64,000 nucleotides of DNA, taken from Globodera rostochiensis. Taxonomy: Eukaryota; Nematoda; Chromadorea; Rhabditida; Heteroderidae. This document shows positions 15,930 through 25,825 of this stretch, in pieces. Within the stretch, counting starts at the first letter, position 1. The number at the start of each line of letters is the position of its first letter. The stretch is taken from assembly GCA_018350325.1 (NCBI GenBank), contig JAEVLN010000014.1, forward strand, positions 2,072,001 through 2,136,000, given 5' to 3'. The position numbers and the translations under genes are program-made. The notes under the pieces were generated by a model that worked only from the letters and a program-made list of their open reading frames with translations, ran no database searches and was not told the origin of the DNA.

Positions 15930-17329
15930 ATCGGGTAAAGACGCCGGAGGGGAAGTGACGGACGAACTTTGACAACCCCCGCGGCGTCCGAAGTCTGTCC
16001 CATTCAGTCCCTCCCAATTCCGGCCTTTGCATTTGTATCAGGGATCGCTGCATTCCGAACTTTTGGGTGCGAAATTCCGCATTTTCAGTGCGGAAATTTT
16101 CTTAAAATTTAAGCAAATTGCTGCTGGAAGTGACTCGAACCTTTTTTAATTTAATGTCTCTGTTAGCTCCAAAAGTAGCCAACTTATTAACATTTGGATA
16201 CTGTAAATAATTTTAATTATTCCCCCATCTGTTTACTGTGTTTGTTATAAATAATTCTCCTCTTACACATAACTTTTTGATTAACTTTACATTTTTCTCA
16301 TAAAGGTTTGAATTGTAGCCATCGGCGTGTTGTTGTTTTTGTCGAATATTTCTTCAAATTCTCACGGAAATGTCCCCGCCCCCTCCAATCTTTGCGAGAA
16401 ACGCTTTTACGGGCAATTTCCCTCAAAGGGGGGGGGGGGGCAATTGCGACAGAAAGTGAAAGAATGGCGGCGGCAGCAGGCAATGCATGTTTTCTCCCCC
16501 CCCCCCCCCGAAAATATTCCCTCCGGCAAATCTCTCATTTAAGTAAAAATATGAAGAAGCTGGCGGATAAAGTGATGTGATCAGTGATCACATCTCGAAG
16601 GCATTGTGTTGATTGAGAAGTTGTTTTCAGGTCACCTGTTGATCGGCGATCGGCTGCTTTGATCCCTTCCGATTAGTAAAGCGATCCACTGATCATGATC
16701 ATCCAATCGGGAGGAATCAGCAGATTCCCCCCGGGGGTTCGTGATCTTCTCATAGCATTCGCCCGGGCTGACCCCCTATTTGTTGACAAATTCTCCCATT
16801 AAAGTCAAACAGTCGGTTAGCAAACAATAGTTGGTCCGTGATCGGCTCTTTTCACTGATCGGACCAAAATACCACCCCTCGATTAAGCAAAGCCTTCATT
16901 CATTTCATTTTACTTTTAACGATTCTTCACATTGTTAAGAAGGCTTAGTTTTGGGTCTGGGCCAGCCTTTTCTGCTTAAAACTGCCATTATAAAACATCC
17001 ACAGTCAGTCAGACTTTGTCAGTAGTTGTTCCATTCCTTCCCCCGATTTGTTTTTTGGGACGGGCCAGAACGAGTTTTGGTTGTACGCTCTGCCCCCGTG
17101 GGGTTGGTTGGTTGAGTTGGTTGGGATGGAATGATAGGGTTCCCCCCCCCCTCCACCGGCATGTGCCGAAAGTGCCGATGGGTCAGAACATTGCGTCCCT
17201 TTGATCTCCAATTATTATTCCGCCGCCCTCAACTAATCTCGACTCGATTATACACTTTTCCCCTGCAGTTCAACCTTCAAATCCTCACAACCATTAAATT
17301 CCCATTATCCGTTTTCGAATTCAATTACA
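15930..17329. other. Intergenic, GATC-rich segment, no gene seen
   Basis: No conserved protein. G and C runs lie at about 16430-16440 and 16497-16509. From about 16570 to 16865 the motif TGATC/GATCA is strongly clustered, including a 21-base near-perfect palindrome at 16574-16594. It may include the promoter of the secreted LEA-like gene at 17330. Confidence 0.4.
16574..16594. promoter_or_regulatory. 21-base palindrome gatgtgatca-g-tgatcacatc
   Basis: Two perfect 10-base arms around a single central base. It lies upstream of the LEA-like gene in a block where TGATC recurs many times. The symmetry would suit a dimeric DNA-binding protein, but no factor is assigned. Confidence 0.35.
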
Positions 17330-19266
17330 ATGCTCGTCTCTGTCAGTGCTCATTTTGCCGTCGTCTTCACCGTTTTTCTTCTGTTGGCTCCGGCCCAATT
17401 GGCCTTCGGAAGGGCTGACAGTGTGAACAATTTTATACAATACGAAAGCTCTAACTTCCTTAAAAATTTAACTTTTAAAATTAATGAGACGTTTTTTTGT
17501 GATTCCATCGAATGACTCTTTCCATGGGAAAAGCCCCCCCCCCCCCATTTATTCAAAATTTTTGCAGAGTAGCGAAGAAGATCGGCTTGAAAAAGGCACT
17601 GAAGAAGCGAAAGAGGGGGCCGAAGGCTTTGGTCTGTTTCATTTTTAAGAATATTTAAAAAAAAATTTTCGTTTTTTTTTCAGGAAAAGGTCTGAAAAAA
17701 ATCGCCGTGGGCGCAAAAGATACGGCGGTGGGCGCAGGAGCATCCGTCGGTGGGTTTTTATGTATGTCCGGCAATTATTTAATTTTAACACACTAAGAGA
17801 ATTCGGTTAGTCGTTATGCAAAGAAAGTAATGATTTTGTTCGCTAAATTCGGTTCGTTTCCAAAAACGCTGTCGCAGTATAAATGTTGCTTTTGTAAAGG
17901 CCTTAAATTTAAATCGGTCAATTAATTTGAATTTCGACTCGCTTTTCCCTCCCTCATTTTTGTTTTGCCTTTTGTGGCGGTATTTGTGAGGAAATGGTGC
18001 CGTCGAACGACTTTTCTTTCCTCTTTCAATTTCTGTTTCAGGGGACAAGACAACCGAACTGAAGCATAGCGCCGCAGAGACAGCACATGGAGCCGGAGAA
18101 GCAATTAGTGAGTGAATGTGGAATAATGGGGGGGGGAAGCACGGCACGGCCCTCGGGGGGAAGCACGGCACGGCCCTCGGAGGGATGGGTGTTCCTCATA
18201 GCAGCAGAGGGGGGGGGGGGTATATTTATAGTGGGAGAAACACGTCCCACCAGCAGAGAGGTTCAGTCAGTAAAGGGCTGAAGAGTAGGCACAGGACAGC
18301 CAGACAGGACCCTTCCCGGGAGTACGGAGTTATTCAACAGAAGGGCATTGGTGGGGGGGGGGGGAGGACAAACCGTGCCCTCATTTTGCTCTCTTCTGAC
18401 TGGTATGGCCATCGTTCCGGCTCACTTCCTCGTTTTCTTCCCCTTTTACAGGCACTGCCGCCACAAATTTGCGTGAAGGAGCAGAGAACGCGGGCGAGGC
18501 AGCTGGTGAGCGTTCGTATTGAGAGGCGGGGGGGGGGGGGGGGAATTTGGAAGCGTAAATGAGGGGGAAGGAGGGGGGGGGGCTAGCGAGAGTGGCACAG
18601 GACCGACTGAATATGGCGAGGGCATTCCTTCCGGCATTTTGCCCACATCGACTCCATCCATTCATCTTCTTAACCTCACGCCATCTTCGGCCCGGCCCAT
18701 TTCCTTCTCCCAGTTTCCTCCTTTCTTCGGCCCCTTTCAAAATGAGTTTAGCGGGAAAAGCCGCTTCGGTGCGCGACTCAATCACCGGCGCAGCTGTGGG
18801 CGCAAAGGATCGGGTGGTGTCCGGAGCCAAATCAGTTGGTGAAACTGTCTCAAACATTGGCGAGGGAGCGCTGAACAGGGGGAGAGAGGCTGTGGATACA
18901 GTCGGTAAGCAGAAGCCAGGGCAGGTCCTCAACGGAAAGCGATCTCCGCTCTCTCGCACAATACGCCAATTAAGGCTTTCCATATTCCAGGCTTCTTCCG
19001 AATTAATTTTTAAAGTTTTTTACAGTTACTGTTGCTTCGAATATCAAGGATAAGGTCACAGGAGCGTCGGAGACTGTGGAGGAAGGCGTTTCCGAGCGGG
19101 TCAAGGGAACCGGAAACGCAATTGGTAAGTGTCGGGAATGCGAAAACGGCATAAATTCCCCCTGCCGTTGCTCACAGGAAAGGAATTGGAGGGCGCGGGA
19201 CAGGCCATTCAGACGGAAGAACATTCGCCAGCGGCTGATTCTGAGGCCGGGGTGAAGACACAGTGA
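17330..19266 (+). CDS. Secreted LEA-like Ala/Gly/Lys/Glu-rich protein
   Basis: Exon 1 (17330-17422) encodes a signal peptide (MLVSVSAHFAVVFTVFLLLA, cleavage likely near APAQLAFG). Later exons, starting at 17568, are low-complexity and amphipathic: SSEEDRLEKGTEEAKEGAEG, GKGLKKIAVGAKDTAVGAGA, KTTELKHSAAETAHGAGEA, LREGAENAGEAA, AGKAASVRDSITGAAVGAKD, KSVGETVSNIGEG, VTVASNIKDKVTGASETVEE. The roughly 11-residue rhythm of small and charged residues resembles group-3 LEA (desiccation) proteins. An ATG at about 18742 (MSLAGKAAS) might suggest a second gene. However, the acceptor tttag just after it joins in phase to the preceding exon (GEAA-AGKAAS), so I read one gene. Stop at 19264-19266. G-rich runs and a short gcacggcacggccctcgg repeat (18135-18185) lie in an intron. 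Role in the cell is not known; secretion is inferred. Confidence 0.65.
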
Positions 19267-19686
19267 AAAAGGCCGTAAGAAAAAGGAACGGTGACAAATC
19301 TGAGCAGTATTTTCTGCCCGATACATTTAATCCCTTTCATATTCAATTAATTATTTGGCATTTAATGCCTCTTTAATCCTTACGCATTTTGAACATTTGT
19401 ATTTTCTCAATGTCTGGATACTCTACCTATTTTCATAAATCCAATTTAAATTTTTTTTGCTGCTAATCCCCGTGTACTGTCTGAGTACGTGAAAGTTCCA
19501 CCTGCTGGATTCGGTGCGCCAGAATTGAGGATGTCTCCCGCGCGGGAATCCCTCAACATTTTGAAATTTCCATTCCCGCCATTTTTGTTTTAGAACGAAA
19601 GGCCAACCGGTCAAATCGGTCAAAATGCCATCGGTCAAACTTTTTGGAACAAATCAAAATAATCTTTAACTAAAAAAGGATGGTGC
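19267..19686. other. AT-rich 3' flank, no gene seen
   Basis: This lies between the LEA-like stop codon and the target duplication of the hAT-type element. No conserved coding sequence is visible. Confidence 0.45.
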
Positions 19687-19840
19687 GTCGTTATCAGGGC
19701 TGCTACTTTTAGGCACAAAAAATTGCAAAATAGGCGCCTAAATAGGCACAAAAAAGTTCTAAAATAGGCAAGAAATAGGCACAAAAATCCTCAAATAGGC
19801 ACAAAAATAGGCAAATAAAATTTTTTACAGAAGGTTTTAA

Positions 19841-20075
19841 CTAGGGTTGGACGGGACCGGGACTTTTGGAAAAACCAGGACCGGGACTAAATTTGGTCCC
19901 GGTCAAAAAAAACCGGGACTACTGGACAAAAACAAGAAAAAAAATCATTTTGTAAAAACCGGGACTTTTATAGTGGGATTTTAAAGGAATTTTGAAAAAC
20001 CGGGACCAAAATTTCAGTACCAAAATTTGAAAAATGGACCATTTCAGTACTGGTCCCGGTCCCGTCCAACCCTAG
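19841..20075. mobile_element. 235-base inverted-repeat MITE inside the hAT element
   Basis: Starts ctagggttggacgggaccgg and ends with the reverse complement, ccggtcccgtccaaccctag. It is flanked on both sides by ttttaa (19835-19840 and 20076-20081), a likely 6-base target duplication. The interior repeats ccgggac-type motifs and has no coding capacity. Superfamily not assigned. Confidence 0.8.
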
Positions 20076-20099
20076 TTTTAACAAAAAAAAGAAAAAATA

Positions 20100-20341
20100 T
20101 GTGATATTGACCTCATTTAACTTAAATTATGGACCCTTTACTTAATTTAATGGATATTCTGTCTAAATAATTTAAATGTGTGGCGTTATGTTTTGTGACT
20201 TCCCCATATTTCGTTTGTGCAATTTCTTCTCTTCACTTCCTTTGGTTTTACATATTTTTGTGTGTTGTTGAGTTTGCTTGTGGACAAATATAATTTAAAC
20301 TATTGGTTCGACGACGAGAAGGAAAGGAGTATTAGTTCACA
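20100..20341 (+). repeat. 5' LTR
   Basis: 242 bases, from tgtgatattgacctcattta to the end attagttcaca. Compared with the 3' LTR it has about 32 extra bases after gacttccccata (tttcgtttgtgcaatttctt and following) and lacks the short gta before ttggttcgacg. The two LTRs are otherwise nearly identical, with few substitutions. Confidence 0.92.
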
Positions 20342-20359
20342 TGGCGCTCCTGCAGAAGG
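20342..20359 (+). other. Primer-binding site
   Basis: The sequence tggcgctcctgcagaagg begins directly after the 5' LTR and starts with TGG, as expected for pairing with the CCA end of a tRNA primer. The tRNA is not identified. Confidence 0.6.
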
Positions 20360-20679
20360 GTGAGTGTTGATCAGCGGTTTTCTTTTGACTTTTATTTGGA
20401 AGCGATCGAATTTGGGGAAATTTTTACGCTTTGAGTTGCAAAAAAGGATTGGGAAGGACTTCGCATTTTGCAATTTCTTGGAGAAGTGCAAACAGCTCGT
20501 CAATTCACAAATTTCTTCACGTGCTTGTATCGCCGACTCTTCATTTTTCGCTTTTGGCTGCACTTTTTCTTGAAGAAAGGTGCAACATCAACTTTTAAGC
20601 GAATCAGCAAAGAAAAGCGCCCGCTCCCTGACTTTGTAAGTCTGTGAAGTTCCTATTTGTAATAGGCAGAGCTCTACAA

Positions 20680-21036
20680 ATGGCAACAAAGCGAGAGTAC
20701 CTCACCCGGAAAAGACTCGCAGAACAATTGGAGGAAGGTGCAACAGTGGAATTGGACGGAGATGAAATTCGTCTGAAAAATCGACAGCAGCAAAACGAAA
20801 ATCAGTATGCGGACCCGAGAGTCGAGAATTTGTCGCATTCGGCACACAATCAGAATATTGTGACCCAGCAGAACCGAACCCCGACTCAGAGCCGTACATC
20901 GAGCGCAATCGAAAATTTTAGAAATTCGATCGCTTCATTAGCGCGGAGTTTCACTGAAATTGTGCAGCCTAATGACGTTTTAGATCCTCTCAGGCGTAAT
21001 GCCGGATTGCAATTGGCGTATTTATTACCCCTCTAG
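20680..21036 (+). pseudogene. Gag N-terminal fragment cut by the tandem array
   Basis: The frame starts MATKREYLTRKRLAEQLEEG and continues with a charged, Gln/Asn-rich segment for about 118 residues. Its last residues (PLRRNAGLQLAYLLPL) are already encoded by the first unit of the 118-119-base tandem repeat, where it stops. No capsid or zinc-knuckle motif is present. Assignment as gag rests on position between the PBS and pol. Confidence 0.5.
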
Positions 21037-21134
21037 TTTTGGGATATAGTTTGGCACAAACACGGCTATCTTTTTCCCTTAACACAGGCGACTATTTTAG
21101 CAACCTCTCAGGCGTAATGCCGGATTGCAATTGG

Positions 21135-21856
21135 GAGTGGGGGTCTTTTCGGCCCCGCCGTTTCGGCCCCGACGTTTCGGCCCCGCCCTTTCGGCCCCGG
21201 GACGTTTCGGCCCCGGACGTTTCGGCCCCGGACGTTTCGGCCCCACCCTGCAATTTCTTTCTTGCATATTCACCGACCAATTTTTATTCAGAAATTTTTT
21301 CAGATGAATTAAAACATAACAAAATTTTTAATCTGAAAATTTTCAAGAAATTTAGGGGCTCATTGGTAATTACTAGAAAGCCAAGAAGAAATTCCAAAAC
21401 ATTTGACGTGTAGAATCCGATTCTTCAAATTCAAGCCCAGGGTCAAATTCAAACATTTTTTTGAAATTCAAAAATCAATTTTGGCCTCGAATCATTTAAA
21501 AAGGACTGGGTTTCCTTATTAGGCCTAGGCCTAAGCCAACCTAAGCTTAGGCTTAGGCTTAGGCCTAACTCACCCTAAGCTCAAAGATGTAAAAAGTACG
21601 TAATATCTGAAAACTATGATGTATTTTTCATTATATGCATCTGGGTTACGTCGAAACAGTTCTATAATTTCGAGCTTTTTTTCGAAAATCGAAATAAAAA
21701 AATTTCGTTTTTGAAATTTTTTTTTCGATGAAACCATTTTTTCCTTGGGGCCGAAACGTCCGGGGCCGAAACGTCCTTGGGGCCGAAACGGCGGGGCCGA
21801 AAGGGCGGGGCCGAAACGTCGGGGCCGAAACGGCGGGGCCGAAACGTCCTGTTCCC
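21135..21856. mobile_element. 722-base foldback element inside the array
   Basis: Both ends are made of about 10-14-base tandem motifs (tttcggccccgacg-like) in opposite orientation: 21147-21244 on one side and 21746-21848 on the other. The flanks carry an 8-base duplication gcaattgg at 21127-21134 and 21857-21864, which is part of the repeat unit. The centre is AT-rich, non-coding, and holds three TTAGGC hexamers (21547-21564) next to inverted CCTAAG motifs. It resembles foldback or hAT-like MITEs. Confidence 0.85.
21530..21567. repeat. Short TTAGGC (nematode telomere hexamer) run with inverted copies
   Basis: Three perfect TTAGGC hexamers lie at 21547-21564, preceded by the inverted motifs cctaagcc and cctaag. 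TTAGGC is the telomere repeat of most nematodes. Three copies could arise by chance or by repair; the inverted arrangement is the notable part. Confidence 0.6.
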
Positions 21857-24800
21857 GCAATTGGCGTATTTATAACCCCCTCTAGTATTGGGATATAGTT
21901 TGGCACAAACACTGCTATCTTTTTCCCTCAACACAGGCGACTATTTTAGCAACCTCTCAGGCGTAATGCCGGATTGCAATTGGCGTATTTATAACCCCCT
22001 CTAGTATTGGGATATAGTTTGGCACAAACACTGCTATCTTTTTCCCTTAACACAAGCGACTATTTTAGCAACCTCTCAGGCGTAATGCCGGATTGCAATT
22101 GGCGTATTTATAACCCCCTCTAGTATTGGGATATAGTTTGGCACAAACACTGCTATCTTTTTCCCTCAACACAGGCGACTATTTTAGCAACCTCTCAGGC
22201 GTAATGCCGGATTACAATTGGCGTATTTATTACCCCTCTAGTATTGGGATATAGTTTGGCACAAACACTGCTATCTTTTTCCCTCAACACAGGCGACTAT
22301 TTTAGCAACCTCTCAGGCGTAATGCCGGATTGCAATTGGCGTATTTATTACCCCTCTAGTATTGGGATATAGTTTGGCACAAACACTGCTATCTTTTTCC
22401 CTCAACACAGGCGACTATTTTAGCAACCTCTCAGGCGTAATGCCGGATTACAATTGGCGTATTTATTACCCCTCTAGTATTGGGATATAGTTTGGCACAA
22501 ACACTGCTATCTTTTTCCCTCAACACAGGCGACTATTTTAGCAACCTCTCAGGCGTAATGCCGGATTACAATTGGCGTATTTATTACCCCTCTAGTATTG
22601 GGATATAGTTTGGCACAAACACTGCTATCTTTTTCCCTCAACACAGGCGACTATTTTAGCAACCTCTCAGGCGTAATGCCGGATTACAATTGGCGTATTT
22701 ATTACCCCTCTAGTATTGGGATATAGTTTGGCACAAACACTGCTATCTTTTTCCCTCAACACAGGCGACTATTTTAGCAACCTCTCAGGCGTAATGCCGG
22801 ATTGCAATTGGCGTATTTATTACCCCTCTAGTATTGGGATATAGTTTGGCACAAACACTGCTATCTTTTTCCCTCAACACAGGCGACTATTTTAGCAACC
22901 TCTCAGGCGTAATGCCGGATTACAATTGGCGTATTTATTACCCCTCTAGTATTGGGATATAGTTTGGCACAAACACTGCTATCTTTTTCCCTCAACACAG
23001 GCGACTATTTTAGCAACCTCTCAGGCGTAATGCCGGATTGCAATTGGCGTATTTATTACCCCTCTAGTATTGGGATATAGTTTGGCACAAACACTGCTAT
23101 CTTTTTCCCTTAACACAGGCGACTATTTTAGCAACCTCTCAGGCGTAATGCCGGATTGCAATTGGCGTATTTATTACCCCTCTAGTATTGGGATATAGTT
23201 TGGCACAAACACGGCTATCTTTTTCCCTTAACACAGGCGACTATTTTAGCAACCTCTCAGGCGTAATGCCGGATTGCAATTGGCGTATTTATACCCCCTC
23301 TAGTATTGGGATATAGTTTGGCACAAACACTGCTATCTTTTTCCCTCAACACAGGCGACTATTTTAGCAACCTCTCAGGCGTAATGCCGGATTGCAATTG
23401 GCGTATTTATTACCCCTCTAGTATTGGGATATAGTTTGGCACAAACACTGCTATCTTTTTCCCTTAACACAGGCGACTATTTTAGCAACCTCTCAGGCGT
23501 AATGCCAGATTGCAATTGGCGTATTTATTACCCCTCTAGTATTGGGATATAGTTTGGCACAAACACGGCTATCTTTTTCCCTTAACACAGGCGACTATTT
23601 TAGCAACCTCTCAGGCGTAATGCCGGATTGCAATTGGCGTATTTATTACCCCTCTAGTATTGGGATATAGTTTGGCACAAACACTGCTATCTTTTTCCCT
23701 CAACACAGGCGACTATTTTAGCAACCTCTCAGGCGTAATGCCGGATTACAATTGGCGTATTTATTACCCCTCTAGTATTGGGATATAGTTTGGCACAAAC
23801 ACTGCTATCTTTTTCCCTCAACACAGGCGACTATTTTAGCAACCTCTCAGGCGTAATGCCGGATTGCAATTGGCGTATTTATTACCCCTCTAGTATTGGG
23901 ATATAGTTTGGCACAAACACTGCTATCTTTTTCCCTCAACACAGGCGACTATTTTAGCAACCTCTCAGGCGTAATGCCGGATTACAATTGGCGTATTTAT
24001 TACCCCTCTAGTATTGGGATATAGTTTGGCACAAACACGGCTATCTTTTTCCCTCAACACAGGCGACTATTTTAGCAACCTCTCAGGCGTAATGCCGGAT
24101 TACAATTGGCGTATTTATTACCCCTCTAGTATTGGGATATAGTTTGGCACAAACACTGCTATCTTTTTCCCTCAACACAGGCGACTATTTTAGCAACCTC
24201 TCAGGCGTAATGCCGGATTGCAATTGGCGTATTTATTACCCCTCTAGTATTGGGATATAGTTTGGCACAAACACTGCTATCTTTTTCCCTTAACACAGGC
24301 GACTATTTTAGCAACCTCTCAGGCGTAATGCCGGATTGCAATTGGCGTATTTATAACCCCCTCTAGTATTGGGATATAGTTTGGCACAAACACTGCTATC
24401 TTTTTCCCTCAACACAGGCGACTATTTTAGCAACCTCTCAGGCGTAATGCCGGATTGCAATTGGCGTATTTATTACCCCTCTAGTATTGGGATATAGTTT
24501 GGCACAAACACTGCTATCTTTTTCCCTCAACACAGGCGACTATTTTAGCAACCTCTCAGGCGTAATGCCGGATTGCAATTGGCGTATTTATAACCCCCTC
24601 TAGTATTGGGATATAGTTTGGCACAAACACTGCTATCTTTTTCCCTTAACACAGGCGACTATTTTAGCAACCTCTCAGGCGTAATGCCGGATTGCAATTG
24701 GCGTATTTATAACCCCCTCTAGTATTGGGATATAGTTTGGCACAAACACTGCTATCTTTTTCCCTCAACACAGGCGACTATTTTAGCAACCTCTCAGGCG

Positions 24801-25825
24801 TAATGCCGGATTGCAATTGGCGTATTTATTACCCCTCTCCTATTGGGATATAGTTTGGCACAAACACTGCTATCTTTTTCCCTCAACACAGGCGACTATT
24901 TTAGCAACCTCTCAGGCGTAATGCCGGATTGCAATTGGCGTATTTATAACCCCTCTAGTATTGGGATATAGTTTGGCACAAACACTGCTATCTTTTTCCC
25001 TCAACACAGGCGACTATTTTAGCAACCTCTCAGGCGTAATGCCGGATTGCAATTGGCGTATTTATTACCCCTCTAGTATTGGGATATAGTTTGGCACAAA
25101 CACTGCTATCTTTTTCCCTCAACACAGGCGACTATTTTAGCAACCTCTCAGGCGTAATGCCGGATTGCAATTGGCGTATTTATAACCCCCTCTAGTATTG
25201 GGATATAGTTTGGCACAAACACTGCTATCTTTTTCCCTTAACACAGGCGACTATTTTAGCAACCTCTCAGGCGTAATGCCGCAATTGGCGTATTTATTAC
25301 CCCTCTAGTATTGGGATATAGTTTGGCACAAACACTGCTATCTTTTTCCCTCAACACAGGCGACTATTTTAGCAACCTCTCAGGCGTAATGCCGGATTAC
25401 AATTGGCGTATTTATTACCCCTCTAGTATTGGGATATAGTTTGGCACAAACACTGCTATCTTTTTCCCTCAACACAGGCGACTATTTTAGCAACCTCTCA
25501 GGCGTAATGCCGGATTGCCTTGGCGTATTTATTACCCCTCTAGTATTGGGATATAGTTTGGCACAAACACTGCTATCTTTTTCCCTTAACACAAGCGACT
25601 ATTTTAGCAACCTCTTAGGCGTAATGCCGGATTGCAATTGGCGTATTTATTACCCCTCTAGTATTGGGATATAGTTTGGCACAAACACGGCTATCTTTTT
25701 CCCTCAAAACAGGCGACTATTTTAGCAACCTCTCAGGCGTAATGCCGGATTGCAATTGGCGTATTTATTACCCCTTAGTATTGGGATATAGTTCCAATCT
25801 TTTCTCCGTGTGTATGACGTGAACG

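Larger units (their letters stand above)
20986..25793 (+). repeat. Tandem array of about 35 copies, 118-119-base unit
   Basis: Each unit reads cctctcaggcgtaatgccgg, attgcaattggcgtattta, then a t(t/a)accccctctag variant, attgggatatagtttggcac, aaacactgctatctttttcc and ctcaacacaggcgactattt. Units differ at a few recurring sites: attgcaa/attacaa, tattacccc/tataaccccc, cactgct/cacggct, ctcaacac/cttaacac. The 118/119 length difference comes from the second site. The array starts inside the gag-like frame and ends just before the reverse transcriptase region. A foldback element interrupts the second unit. The units contain stops in the gag frame and have no evident coding role. Confidence 0.95.

Noticed and set aside
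18742..19266. Separate gene starting MSLAGKAASVRDS
   Set aside because: The ATG lies within the acceptor of an intron that joins in phase with the upstream LEA-like exons; kept as an alternative only.
20986..25793. CRISPR-like repeat array
   Set aside because: Units are contiguous with no unique spacers and the organism is a eukaryote; it is a tandem satellite.
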